This document shows, one piece after another, positions 32,212 through 40,349 of a stretch of DNA of 64,000 nucleotides. A program made the translations under genes and the position numbers. Each line of letters begins with the position of its first letter. The first letter of the stretch is position 1. The stretch comes from Melittangium boletus DSM 14713 (GTDB lineage Bacteria; Myxococcota; Myxococcia; Myxococcales; Myxococcaceae), in NCBI RefSeq assembly GCF_002305855.1, contig NZ_CP022163.1, positions 6,747,765-6,811,764 on the forward strand, in the 5' to 3' direction. Below the pieces are notes generated by a model, which saw nothing but the letters and a program-made list of their open reading frames with translations, was not told the DNA's origin and did not search any database.

Positions 32212-32574
32212 CTAGAAGCTGCGCCCGTCGACGGGCCTGGGCTGGAGGGCGGCGAGGTCCACGCCCTCCAGGCAGCGCACGTTGATGGCGAACATCGTCT
32301 TGCCATCCGGCGTCTTGCCCGTGCCGAACGCCTCCACGCCGCAGTCCGGGCAGAAGAGGTGGTCGATGACCTTCTTGTTGAACTGATACTTCTTCAGTTC
32401 ATCCTGCTGGCCCTTCTTGAGGGCGAACTGCTCCGGCGTCGCGAAGGTGAGGAGCAGTCCGCGCTTGGTGCAGATGGAACAGTTACAGGAGATGGCGGTG
32501 CCCAGGTCCGTGTCGACCTCGAACGTGAACCTGCCGCAGTGACATCCGCCCGTGTACTTCTTCGTCTCCGCCAT
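32212..32574 (-). CDS. GFA/CENP-V family zinc protein
   Basis: A 120-residue protein beginning MAETKKYTGGCHCGRFTFEV, the start of the glutathione-dependent formaldehyde-activating (GFA) family, which binds two zincs. Cysteines are in CHCG, CNCSICTKRG and FCPDCG, and the fold runs to the end. I chose the ATG at 32574, which has GGGAG upstream; the frame extends 39 codons further without a credible start. Family members were named for a formaldehyde-glutathione adduct reaction, but most are unassigned. It is cytoplasmic and follows the metallophosphoesterase gene by about 70 bp on the same strand. Confidence 0.85.
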   Translation of the reverse strand: MAETKKYTGGCHCGRFTFEVDTDLGTAISCNCSICTKRGLLLTFATPEQFALKKGQQDELKKYQFNKKVIDHLFCPDCGVEAFGTGKTPDGKTMFAINVRCLEGVDLAALQPRPVDGRSF

Positions 32575-32647
32575 GTGGTGTTCTCCCGAGGCCGCGTGAC
32601 GCGGCTCCCTCCAGGTGTCGGCGCTCACCTTGGCACAGGTTCCGCGT

Positions 32648-33736
32648 TCACGCCCGGCGCAGCGTGAGGACCGCCAATTCCGCCGGAGCACCCCACCGCA
32701 CCGGCGGTCCCGTCGTCCCCGCGCCGAGGTTCACGTACAGCCACGAGCGATCCCGGCGGTACATGCCCGCGGTCCATCGGGTCAGGACCCGCGCGAGGGA
32801 CAGCCGGCGCACGCCGGGAATCGCGAGCTGTCCACCGTGCGTATGCCCCGAGAGCGTCAATTCGACCCCGCGTGCGTGCGCCATGGGGAAGAGATCGGGA
32901 TCATGCGCGAGCAACACCGTGGGGACGCCCTCGGGCCGGTCCGCCAGGGCCCGCGTGAGATCATGGCGCGAGGTCCAGGTGTCATCCACGCCCGCGACGT
33001 ACAGCCGCGCGCCGTCCCGCTCCACCACCACGCCCCGGTTGCGCAGGACCTGGAGTCCCCACCGCTCCAACTCCCGCACGAGGTGCTCGCCATCCGTGAA
33101 GTAGTCGTGGTTGCCCATGCAGGCGAAGACGCCATCCTTCGCGCGCAGCCCCCCCAGGGCTCGCGCCACCGCCTCCACGTGGGTGGACCCATGGGTGATC
33201 AAATCCCCGGTGACGGTCACCAGATCCAATTCGAGCGCGTTGAGGCGCGCGACCCAGGAGGAGACCCGGCGCTCGGAGATATTCGGCCCGCAGTGCACGT
33301 CGGAGATCTGCCCGATGCGGTATCCATCCAGGGCCGGAGGGAGTCCGTCCACGCGGACCTCCAGCTGGCGGAGCCTCGGTCGGCCGAGGACCGACCTCAC
33401 GCCCGTGGCCACCGCGAACGCCCCCGCGAAGGTCCACACCCCGGTCGCGGGCACTCCCGCGTGGATGGCGAGTTCCGAGGGAATCAGGAGCAGGTCGAAC
33501 ATCAGACACGCGATCCACCAACCCAGGGCCAGGTAGGACACGAAGCGGGGCCGGGTGGTGTGCCACGGGTTCTTGAGCTGGACGAGGTAGGGCACCGATA
33601 CCAGCACCGCGGCCAGCAAGGGCAGGGGCGAGTGGGTGGCCTCCCGGAGCCAGGCCACCGTGGGCCACTGGATGACGGTGGCGACGAGGGCCGCGAGCAG
33701 GGGGAAGTAGCCCTGGATCAGGGTTCGGCTGGACAT
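32648..33736 (-). CDS. membrane-anchored metallophosphoesterase (YkuE-like)
   Basis: A 362-residue protein with an N-terminal membrane region of about four segments (residues 8-28, 38-55, 66-85, 95-112) and a metallophosphoesterase domain at 140-355. The dimetal motifs are all present: SDVHCG, GDLITHG, GNHDY, LLAHDPD and SGHTHGGQ. Such YkuE-like enzymes are thought to hydrolyse a lipid or cell-wall phosphate ester at the cytoplasmic membrane; the substrate is unknown. The start ATG at 33736 gives a membrane-targeting MSSRTLIQGYFPLLAALV. It shares its direction with the GFA gene downstream. Confidence 0.85.
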   Translation of the reverse strand: MSSRTLIQGYFPLLAALVATVIQWPTVAWLREATHSPLPLLAAVLVSVPYLVQLKNPWHTTRPRFVSYLALGWWIACLMFDLLLIPSELAIHAGVPATGVWTFAGAFAVATGVRSVLGRPRLRQLEVRVDGLPPALDGYRIGQISDVHCGPNISERRVSSWVARLNALELDLVTVTGDLITHGSTHVEAVARALGGLRAKDGVFACMGNHDYFTDGEHLVRELERWGLQVLRNRGVVVERDGARLYVAGVDDTWTSRHDLTRALADRPEGVPTVLLAHDPDLFPMAHARGVELTLSGHTHGGQLAIPGVRRLSLARVLTRWTAGMYRRDRSWLYVNLGAGTTGPPVRWGAPAELAVLTLRRA

Positions 33737-33753
33737 GACGTCACGTGTCTAGC

Positions 33754-36501
33754 TCAGGCGTTGGCGTGGCGTGAGCCCTCCATTCGGTGGAAGGGGAGGC
33801 TGAAGCAGAACGTGGTGCCCTGACCGGGAGTGCTCTCCAGCCAGATGCGGCCCCCATGTGCCTCGATGATGCGCGAGCTCAGGTGCAACCCGAGCCCCAC
33901 CATGCCCACATAGCCCGGGGCTCCCGAGGGGAGGGGTTCATACAGGGGCTCGAAGACGTGGGGCTGGCGCTCGGGAGGGATGCCGGGACCCTGGTCGTGG
34001 ACCGACACCACGGCTTCACTCTCCGCGCACTCCAGCCGCACCTCGATGGGGCGGGCGGGCGGCGAGTAGCGGATGGCGTTCTCCAGCAGGTGGATCATCA
34101 CCTCGCTCATGCGTTGCCGGTCGGCGTCCACGGGGGGCACCTCGTCGGCCACCAGGTGGATGGGATGTTCCGTGCTGCGCGCCAGGCTGGTGACGCGCTC
34201 GGACACGAGCGCCCGCAGGTCGACCTGGCCCCGCTCCAGCTTCGCGATGCCCGGGGCGAGCCGGGTGGCCGTGAACAGGTGCTCCACCAGCCGCCCCAGG
34301 CGCCGCGCCCCCCGGGCGATGGCGGCCAGCCCCTTGCGCTGGCGCTCGGAGCCCTCTTCCTTCCAGGTGAGGATGTCCGCCCACGTCTGCAGGGTGGTCA
34401 CCGGCGTCTTGAGCTCGTGGGCCGCCGCCGACATGAATTCCTCGCGCAGCCGCAGGGCCTCGCGCACTTCCTGGAACAGCCTCGCCTTCTCGAGCGCCAC
34501 CGCGACGAGTTGTCCCACGGTCATGTGGAACTCCAGGTCGCGCGTCGAGAACACACGCGGTGTCCGGCTCAGGCTCGTGAGGACGCCCACCATCCGTCCG
34601 CGCGAGTGCAGGGGAATGGCCACCATCGCGTGGAAGCCCTCGCGTGCCGCGAGCACATGGCCGGGGGAGGCATCCTTCTCGGACTGGAGATCCTCGATGA
34701 CCTGCGGGGTTTCTTCCCGGGCGGCGCGCGCGGCGAGCGCCGACGCCGAGAGTGGGATTCCACCGAGGCCTTCCCGGATCGCCTTGGTGAAACCGTGAGA
34801 GGCCTTCAGGTGGAGGCCCACCGCCTCGGCATCCATCATCCACAGCCCCACGGCGTCCGAGCCCAGTGCATGGATGCACTGCTCGCTCGCCACCTGGGTG
34901 ATGCGCTCGAGTTCCACCTCCCGGACCAGCGCTTGTCCCAGGCGGGCGAAGGCGCGCTCCCGCTCCAGCATCCGCACCCGTTCCCCTTCCGTGCGCTTGC
35001 GCTCGGTGATGTCGTGGACGACGGTCTCTCCGAGGATGATGCGGCCGCTGGCGTTCTTCACGGGGGCGCCGTTGACGCTGACCAGACGCTCCTCGCCCGA
35101 GGGATCCCTCAGGCGCATCTCCACGTCGGTGAAGGTCTCCCCCTTGAGGGCGCGCAGCAGCGGCAGTTCCGCCATGGACATGGGCCGGCCATCGGCATGG
35201 CGCAGGGCGTAGCGCTGGATGAATTCGTTCAACGTCAGGCCCAGTTGCGTGCGCTCCGTGAGCCCGAGCAGCCGCAGCCCCGCGGGGTTGGCATCGCTCA
35301 GCCGTTCATCGGGACTGGCCAGGAAGATGGCATCCGGCACGCTGGCGATGATGGCGCCGAGCTGACGGGCATGGCGCTCGGCCTCGGCGCGTAGCGCGTC
35401 CACCTCCCGCTGCCGCTGGGCGATGTGCGCTGCCATCTGATCCAGGGCCTCGCCCAACTCCTCCATCTCGTCTCCGGTGCGGATGCGCGCCCGCTGCCCC
35501 ATGTCGCCCCGGCCCAGGGCCTGGGCGAGTGCCTGGAGCTGACGCACGGGGCGTGCCTGGATGCGCGCCAGCGCCGCGGCCATGAGCCCGCTGAACAGCA
35601 GGATGCCGCCAAAGGCGGCCAGCTTCGTGTACAGCCGGGCGGAGAGCGGCGCGAGGGCGAGTTCCCGCGAGGCCACCACGCCCACCGCCCAGTGGTAGCG
35701 CGGGGTGGGGACGAAGGCGCCGAGGAAGACATCTTGATCCAGGGGGCTGGTGGCCCGGTCCACCTGGGAGGGCAGTCCTCCGAGCGCCGCCCTCAGCGGG
35801 GGGAAGGCCGCGAAGGCATCCCCGCGCGTGAAGGGCAGGGAGGGAAAGCCCGTGTGGAAGGCGAGCCGTCCCCGGGGGTCCACGAGGAGGATTTCCTGCC
35901 GGGTATGCATCCGGGCGGGCAGCGAGCGCTGGGCCAGGAGTTCGGTGCCCATCACCACGTTGACCACCCCGATGGGCTGCTCCAGGGCGTCCCGGATGGG
36001 CACGGAGATGAGCAACGCCGTGCGCAGGGGCCGCCGCAGCTCGATGACCTCGGAGACGACCGGCGCGTTGGTGGCCATGGCCCGCTGGAAGTAGGGCCGG
36101 TCGCCAATCCGCAGCCGGGGCTCGGCGGGCGCGTCCGGATCTCCCCACCCCCGGTTGAGGCCGTGCGCGTCGTAGACGCCAATCGAGTTGAAGCGCGAGG
36201 GGTGTCCGGTGAGCCGCCGCAGGTGCGTGTCCAGGTGGAGCGGGTCCAGCGTCCGCACGAGTGGATCATTGGCCACGGCCCAGCCGAGATCGATCGCCGC
36301 GTCGAAGGACTCGGAGACCTGCACGGCGACGGCGTGGGCCGTCAGGCTCTGGGCCTCGAGGAACGCCTCCTGGGTGGAGCGCGCGTCCGAGACGATGTCC
36401 GCGCCGAGCAACACCAGGACGGGCAGCAGTACCGCGGCGAAGGCGAGCAACAGCTTGCGCTGAAAAGGGAGGCGGATAGGAGCGCCCGGGACGGTTCGCA
36501 C
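33754..36501 (-). CDS. membrane sensor histidine kinase (Cache-HAMP-PAS-GAF)
   Basis: A 915-residue kinase. Transmembrane helix 1 is near residues 17-36 (LLLAFAAVLLPVLVLLGAD), a periplasmic double-Cache sensor follows (about 45-285), helix 2 is near 290-312, HAMP 315-368, PAS 385-500 and GAF 520-680. The HisKA box SAAAHELKTPVTTLQTWADI is near 700, and the HATPase (LLENAIRYSP, DQGPGIP, GLGLHLSS) near 800-905. No receiver domain, so it needs a separate response regulator, and none is adjacent. It presumably senses a small extracellular molecule and passes a phosphate on. The start GTG/ATG region at 36501 lies 275 bp from the divergent glucanase gene. Its stop is 18 bp from the metallophosphoesterase start. 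Confidence 0.9.
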   Translation of the reverse strand: MRTVPGAPIRLPFQRKLLLAFAAVLLPVLVLLGADIVSDARSTQEAFLEAQSLTAHAVAVQVSESFDAAIDLGWAVANDPLVRTLDPLHLDTHLRRLTGHPSRFNSIGVYDAHGLNRGWGDPDAPAEPRLRIGDRPYFQRAMATNAPVVSEVIELRRPLRTALLISVPIRDALEQPIGVVNVVMGTELLAQRSLPARMHTRQEILLVDPRGRLAFHTGFPSLPFTRGDAFAAFPPLRAALGGLPSQVDRATSPLDQDVFLGAFVPTPRYHWAVGVVASRELALAPLSARLYTKLAAFGGILLFSGLMAAALARIQARPVRQLQALAQALGRGDMGQRARIRTGDEMEELGEALDQMAAHIAQRQREVDALRAEAERHARQLGAIIASVPDAIFLASPDERLSDANPAGLRLLGLTERTQLGLTLNEFIQRYALRHADGRPMSMAELPLLRALKGETFTDVEMRLRDPSGEERLVSVNGAPVKNASGRIILGETVVHDITERKRTEGERVRMLERERAFARLGQALVREVELERITQVASEQCIHALGSDAVGLWMMDAEAVGLHLKASHGFTKAIREGLGGIPLSASALAARAAREETPQVIEDLQSEKDASPGHVLAAREGFHAMVAIPLHSRGRMVGVLTSLSRTPRVFSTRDLEFHMTVGQLVAVALEKARLFQEVREALRLREEFMSAAAHELKTPVTTLQTWADILTWKEEGSERQRKGLAAIARGARRLGRLVEHLFTATRLAPGIAKLERGQVDLRALVSERVTSLARSTEHPIHLVADEVPPVDADRQRMSEVMIHLLENAIRYSPPARPIEVRLECAESEAVVSVHDQGPGIPPERQPHVFEPLYEPLPSGAPGYVGMVGLGLHLSSRIIEAHGGRIWLESTPGQGTTFCFSLPFHRMEGSRHANA

Positions 36502-36776
36502 ACCCTCTCAACCCCGCTGTGTTCCGCCCCTCGTCCCAGGCGCTTTTCGTGTGACCCCAGGGCGGACGGGCTGTCGAGCGCGAGCCCAAGTGACCGCAGA
36601 GACCGGACGGGGGGCGAACGGGTCAAAAAATCATTTTGCGAGGGGATATAAGACCTTTTGTTTACTTGAGAACATTCCCGTTTTCCTCTGTTTTTCTCGT
36701 ATTTCTGTTAAGTCACCTTGCTCGCGCCCGGAGCGGCATCGACCCGATCGGTCCCGGGACACCACGAGGGAGTCAC
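36502..36776. other. divergent regulatory gap, AT-rich block upstream of the glucanase
   Basis: No gene. The stretch 36625-36715 is unusually AT-rich for this genome (AAAAAATCATTTTGCG, GATATAAGACC, several TTTCT runs) and is the likely promoter and 5' leader of the GH16 gene at 36777. No exact promoter match is claimed. Confidence 0.4.
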
Positions 36777-38135
36777 ATGAACGCGAAGCTTGGGAAGACG
36801 ACGGGAATGAACTGGCTGGTGAAGTGGGGCTTGGGGGGCGTGCTGCTGGTGGCTTCCGCGTGTGGGCAGTCGCCCGAGACCTCCACGCCGGCGGCGGTGG
36901 AGACGGCCGAGGTGCAGCAGCGGGCCACGGTGGCGCCGATTGGCAAGACCATCTGGCTGCGCGCCGGGACGAACGGGAAGATCGTGTCGGCGGACCGCAA
37001 CATCAACGCCAACGCGCCGCTGGTCGCCAACCGGGACGCCGCCGCGGGCTGGGAGAAGTTCGTGGTGGGCAGCGCGGGCGGGGACTACATCACGCTGCGC
37101 GTGCAGGAGACGGGCGCGTACCTGTCGGCGGACCCGAACAACGCGGGCGAGGTCACCGGCTTCCGCACCGCGGTGGGCGAGTGGGAGCAGTTCCTCTGGG
37201 TGGACTTCGGCAACGGCTCCATCGGCCTCAAGGCCAAGAGCACCGGCAAGTTCGTGGTGACCGACACCAACCGGGGCGCCCACGCGCCGCTGTTCGCCGA
37301 CCGCGCCACCGCGGGCCAGTGGGAGTCCTTCACCTGGGCCGCCGATGGCGGCGGCACCACGCCTCCTCCCTCGGGCGGTGGCTGGGTGCAGGTCTGGGGC
37401 GACGAGTTCGACGGCACCAGCGTCAACACGTCCAACTGGACGCCCAACACCACGGTGCACGTGAACAACGAGCAGCAGCAGTACACGAACTCGTCCGAGA
37501 ACATCCAGGTGAGCAACGGCACGCTCAAGCTCATCGCGCGCTACAAGCCCACCAATGGCTATCCCTTCACCTCGGGCCGTCTGGAGAGCGCGGGCAAGCG
37601 CGAGTTCGGCCACGGCGCCGTCGAGGCGCGCATCAAGATGCCGGTGGGCCCGGGCCTGTGGCCGGCGTTCTGGATGCTCGGCAATGACATCAACTCGGTG
37701 GGCTGGCCGCAGTGCGGCGAGCTCGACATCCTGGAGAACGTGGGCTACGCGGACTGGACCTCGGGCGCGCTGCATGGCCCGGGCTATTCGGGCAACACGC
37801 CCATCAACGCCCAGTTCCGCGCCCAGTTCGTCAACAACCCCGTCAGCAACTGGCACACCTACCGCACCGAGTACTCCAGCGCGGACATCAAGTGGTTCAT
37901 CGACGGCCAGCTCGTGAAGACGGTGCTCAAGTCCGAGGTGACCCGCTACGGCGCCTACGTGTACGACCACCCGTTCTTCATCATCCTCAACCTGGCGGTC
38001 GGTGGCGGCTACCCGCAGGGCGTCAACGGCGCCACCTGGCCGTACCCCGGCGTGCCGCAGTCCACCGCGGACCTCATCACCCGCACGCCGCAGGTGATGG
38101 AGATCGACTACGTGCGCGCCTTCCAGTGGCGCTAG
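36777..38135 (+). CDS. secreted GH16 endo-beta-1,3(4)-glucanase with fascin-like domain
   Basis: A 452-residue exported glycosidase. The signal peptide ends in a lipobox-like VASACG, so the protein may be lipid-anchored. Residues about 55-195 form a beta-trefoil of fascin/ricin type, made of three similar units (IWLRAGTNGKIVSADRNI and the following copies). A Gly/Pro linker (GGGTTPPPSGGG) leads to the GH16 domain, about 205-452, with the catalytic GELDILENVG (E nucleophile, E acid/base) and FWMLGN. It should hydrolyse laminarin, lichenin or related beta-glucans of prey fungi. GGGAG sits before the ATG at 36777. A Rho-independent terminator follows the stop. Confidence 0.9.
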   Translation: MNAKLGKTTGMNWLVKWGLGGVLLVASACGQSPETSTPAAVETAEVQQRATVAPIGKTIWLRAGTNGKIVSADRNINANAPLVANRDAAAGWEKFVVGSAGGDYITLRVQETGAYLSADPNNAGEVTGFRTAVGEWEQFLWVDFGNGSIGLKAKSTGKFVVTDTNRGAHAPLFADRATAGQWESFTWAADGGGTTPPPSGGGWVQVWGDEFDGTSVNTSNWTPNTTVHVNNEQQQYTNSSENIQVSNGTLKLIARYKPTNGYPFTSGRLESAGKREFGHGAVEARIKMPVGPGLWPAFWMLGNDINSVGWPQCGELDILENVGYADWTSGALHGPGYSGNTPINAQFRAQFVNNPVSNWHTYRTEYSSADIKWFIDGQLVKTVLKSEVTRYGAYVYDHPFFIILNLAVGGGYPQGVNGATWPYPGVPQSTADLITRTPQVMEIDYVRAFQWR

Positions 38136-38161
38136 GCCGCCGCTGAGCGGGTGAAGTCCTC

Positions 38162-38200
38162 GGGCGGGCCTCCTTCACGGGGGCCCGCCCCTTTTGTTTT
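38162..38200 (+). terminator. Rho-independent terminator after the glucanase gene
   Basis: GGGCGGGCC at 38162-38170 pairs with GGCCCGCCC at 38182-38190, separated by a short loop. CTTTTGTTTT follows, a good U-tract. The position, 27 bp after the stop, fits the end of the single-gene transcription unit. Confidence 0.85.
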
Positions 38201-38340
38201 CCGGAGGCTCACCTGGTGCTTGCGCATCCACAAGGGCTACGACCACGGCTGTCGGTGCCGACCCTCCTGCTGTTTTTGGCTCTGGCCAGACCGAATTGGC
38301 ATAGCTTCCTCCAGAGCCCTTGCCCGGAGAGGCAAAGTCG

Positions 38341-39591
38341 ATGCTTGAGTCGCTGCACCTGAAGAACGTTGGACCCACGCCTGAGATGGAGCTGCGGCTT
38401 GCGCAACGGCTCAACCTCATCACTGGCGACAACGGGCTGGGCAAGAGCTTCCTGCTGGACATCGCTTGGTGGGCCCTGACCAGGACCTGGGCTCGCTATC
38501 TGGTCCTTCCCGTGCCCTCGCAGGGCAAGCCCAGGATCGCGTACAGCTACACGAAGTCCACGCCTCGTAGCTACTCGTACGAGAGTACGTATGACCGCAA
38601 GTCCGAGCGCTGGTCCGTCAACAATGGCCGGCCCGCGATTCCGGGGCTCGTGCTTTACGCGCAGGTCGACGGAGGCTTCTCCGTGTGGGATCCGGCACGC
38701 AACTACTGGAGGACCGATGCGCCGGACCGTCCCAGCTCCTATCTCTTCGCGCCTCACGAAGTGTGGGAGGGGAACGCGCACTGTGAAGGGCTGATTCGCG
38801 ACTGGGCGTCGTGGCAGCGCGAAAACGGTGAGTCCTTCAACATGCTGACCAAGGTTCTCCAGGTGCTATCACCGCTCGGGGGAGAGCCGCTGCTCCCAGG
38901 GGAGCTGCGGAAGCTCACGGTGGAAGATCCGAAGCGCTACCCGACACTGCGGATGCCCTACGGCCAGGATGTCGCCGTGACCCACGCGTCGGCGGGCATG
39001 CGGCGCATCATCGCCCTGACCTATCTCCTGATTTGGGCTTGGCAGGAACACATCGCGGCGGCCGAGGTTCGTGGCGACGATCCGGCCCGCGAGATCATCT
39101 TCCTCATCGATGAGATCGAAGCGCACCTCCATCCTCAGTGGCAGCGCCGCATCGTACCGGCCGTGCTCAACGTGATGGACGCTCTCACTGGGAATCATGG
39201 TTCCCGCGTCCAGCTCATCACGGCGACGCACTCCCCCCTGGTGCTGGCCTCCGTGGAGCCACTCTTCGACGTCAAGAAGGACGCATGGTTCGACCTGGAC
39301 CTTGAAGAGGCCCGGGTCGTCCTACGGAAGCGCGAGTTCGTGCGCCGGGGAGAGGTCTCCAACTGGCTCACCAGCGAGGCCTTCGATCTGAGGAAGGCCC
39401 GGTCGCTTGAAGCCGAGTCCGCCATCGAGACCGCGCTGGCGCTGCTTCGTCAGAAGGATCCGCGATGGCAGGACGTGGAGTCCGCGGATCAGAGACTGCA
39501 CGCCGCGGGGCTTCCGGATATTGATCCGTTCTGGGTCCGGTGGGGTCAGTTTGTCGAGGAGCGCAAGCCGGCGAAGCGAGGCAAGCGGTGA
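38341..39591 (+). CDS. ptuA: Septu-like PtuA: SMC/OLD-type AAA ATPase
   Basis: A 416-residue ABC/SMC-like ATPase of the AAA_21 (OLD-type) group. The start ATG at 38341 has GGAGAGG about 9 bases upstream. Walker A is GDNGLGKS in ITGDNGLGKSFLLD near residue 33, the signature-like VTHASAGMRRIIALTYLL is near 220, and Walker B is IIFLIDEIEAHLHPQWQRR near 260, followed by a TATHSP sensor. Together with an HNH gene overlapping its stop as GTGA, it matches the PtuA-PtuB pair of the Septu anti-phage system, where PtuA senses infection and holds PtuB. Base composition is lower in GC than in flanking genes. No reverse transcriptase is adjacent, so it is not retron-linked. Confidence 0.8.
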   Translation: MLESLHLKNVGPTPEMELRLAQRLNLITGDNGLGKSFLLDIAWWALTRTWARYLVLPVPSQGKPRIAYSYTKSTPRSYSYESTYDRKSERWSVNNGRPAIPGLVLYAQVDGGFSVWDPARNYWRTDAPDRPSSYLFAPHEVWEGNAHCEGLIRDWASWQRENGESFNMLTKVLQVLSPLGGEPLLPGELRKLTVEDPKRYPTLRMPYGQDVAVTHASAGMRRIIALTYLLIWAWQEHIAAAEVRGDDPAREIIFLIDEIEAHLHPQWQRRIVPAVLNVMDALTGNHGSRVQLITATHSPLVLASVEPLFDVKKDAWFDLDLEEARVVLRKREFVRRGEVSNWLTSEAFDLRKARSLEAESAIETALALLRQKDPRWQDVESADQRLHAAGLPDIDPFWVRWGQFVEERKPAKRGKR

Positions 39592-40241
39592 TACCGGTCG
39601 CGCCTGCGAAGGAGCCGCCCCACTTCGACAAGAGGGTTCGTAAGAAGGGGCTGTCCGCGATTGATGAGCTGGTCGGCCGAAAGCCGCGTCTCAAGCGCCC
39701 GGGCCGTCGCCGCAAGAAGATCGCGGCCCGCGAGGCCGACATTCCTGCCGACGCCTTCCCCCCGTTCTGGCGTGATGTCCTTCCAGACATGCTGGAAGCT
39801 TATGAGCGCCGCTGTGCCTACTTGGCGCTCTATTTCGAGCATGCAACGGGCAGCCCGACCATCGACCACGTTCTTCCGAAGTCACGCGTGTGGGATCAGG
39901 TCTATGAGTGGTCGAACTACCGGCTCTGTGCCGCGCTAATCAACACGAAGAAGAACGACCTGACCTCTTTGGTGGACCCATTTGAAGTGGCCGAGGGTTG
40001 GTTCGCCTTGGAACTCGTGGCATTCCAGGTCGTTCGCGGTCCCAAGGCTCCCCCGGGCAAGGCGAAGGAGATCGAGGAGACCCTCCGCGTGCTCAACATG
40101 CCCGAGTGCCTCAAGGCGCGTGAGGAGTACGTCACGTGTTACGAGCGGGGGAACATTAAGCTCTCCTATCTTGAGCGGCGGGCTCCGTTCGTGGCGTCCG
40201 AGCTCAGGCGTCAAGGTCGCCTGCTCAAAGAGGACAGCTGA
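39588..40241 (+). CDS. ptuB: Septu-like PtuB: HNH endonuclease
   Basis: A 217-residue protein starting at a GTG (39588) within the stop of ptuA. The HNH core is RRCAYLALYFEHATGSPTIDHVLP: the DH pair, DHVLPKSR, and the following WSNYRLCAALINTKKNDL with the conserved Asn. These fit the beta-beta-alpha metal fold of PtuB. The N-terminus is basic (KPRLKRPGRRRKKIAARE) and should bind nucleic acid. PtuB cuts DNA or RNA when PtuA detects phage, stopping the infected cell. Length and gene order agree with Septu. The assignment is from context plus the HNH motif. Confidence 0.78.
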   Translation: MIPVAPAKEPPHFDKRVRKKGLSAIDELVGRKPRLKRPGRRRKKIAAREADIPADAFPPFWRDVLPDMLEAYERRCAYLALYFEHATGSPTIDHVLPKSRVWDQVYEWSNYRLCAALINTKKNDLTSLVDPFEVAEGWFALELVAFQVVRGPKAPPGKAKEIEETLRVLNMPECLKAREEYVTCYERGNIKLSYLERRAPFVASELRRQGRLLKEDS

Positions 40242-40349
40242 TAGGGAAGGCTCTGACGATGCGGCCCGGTGGCGGGCAGGAGCACTGGGCGAGCTGGTTG
40301 GTCAGGGGAAGCGAGGTGGCCTCGCTACCCCCATGCCATTTCCGAAGGC

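Noticed and set aside
38341..40241. Retron linked to the PtuA/PtuB pair
   Set aside because: No reverse transcriptase or msr-msd-like repeat was found between 38136 and 40349.
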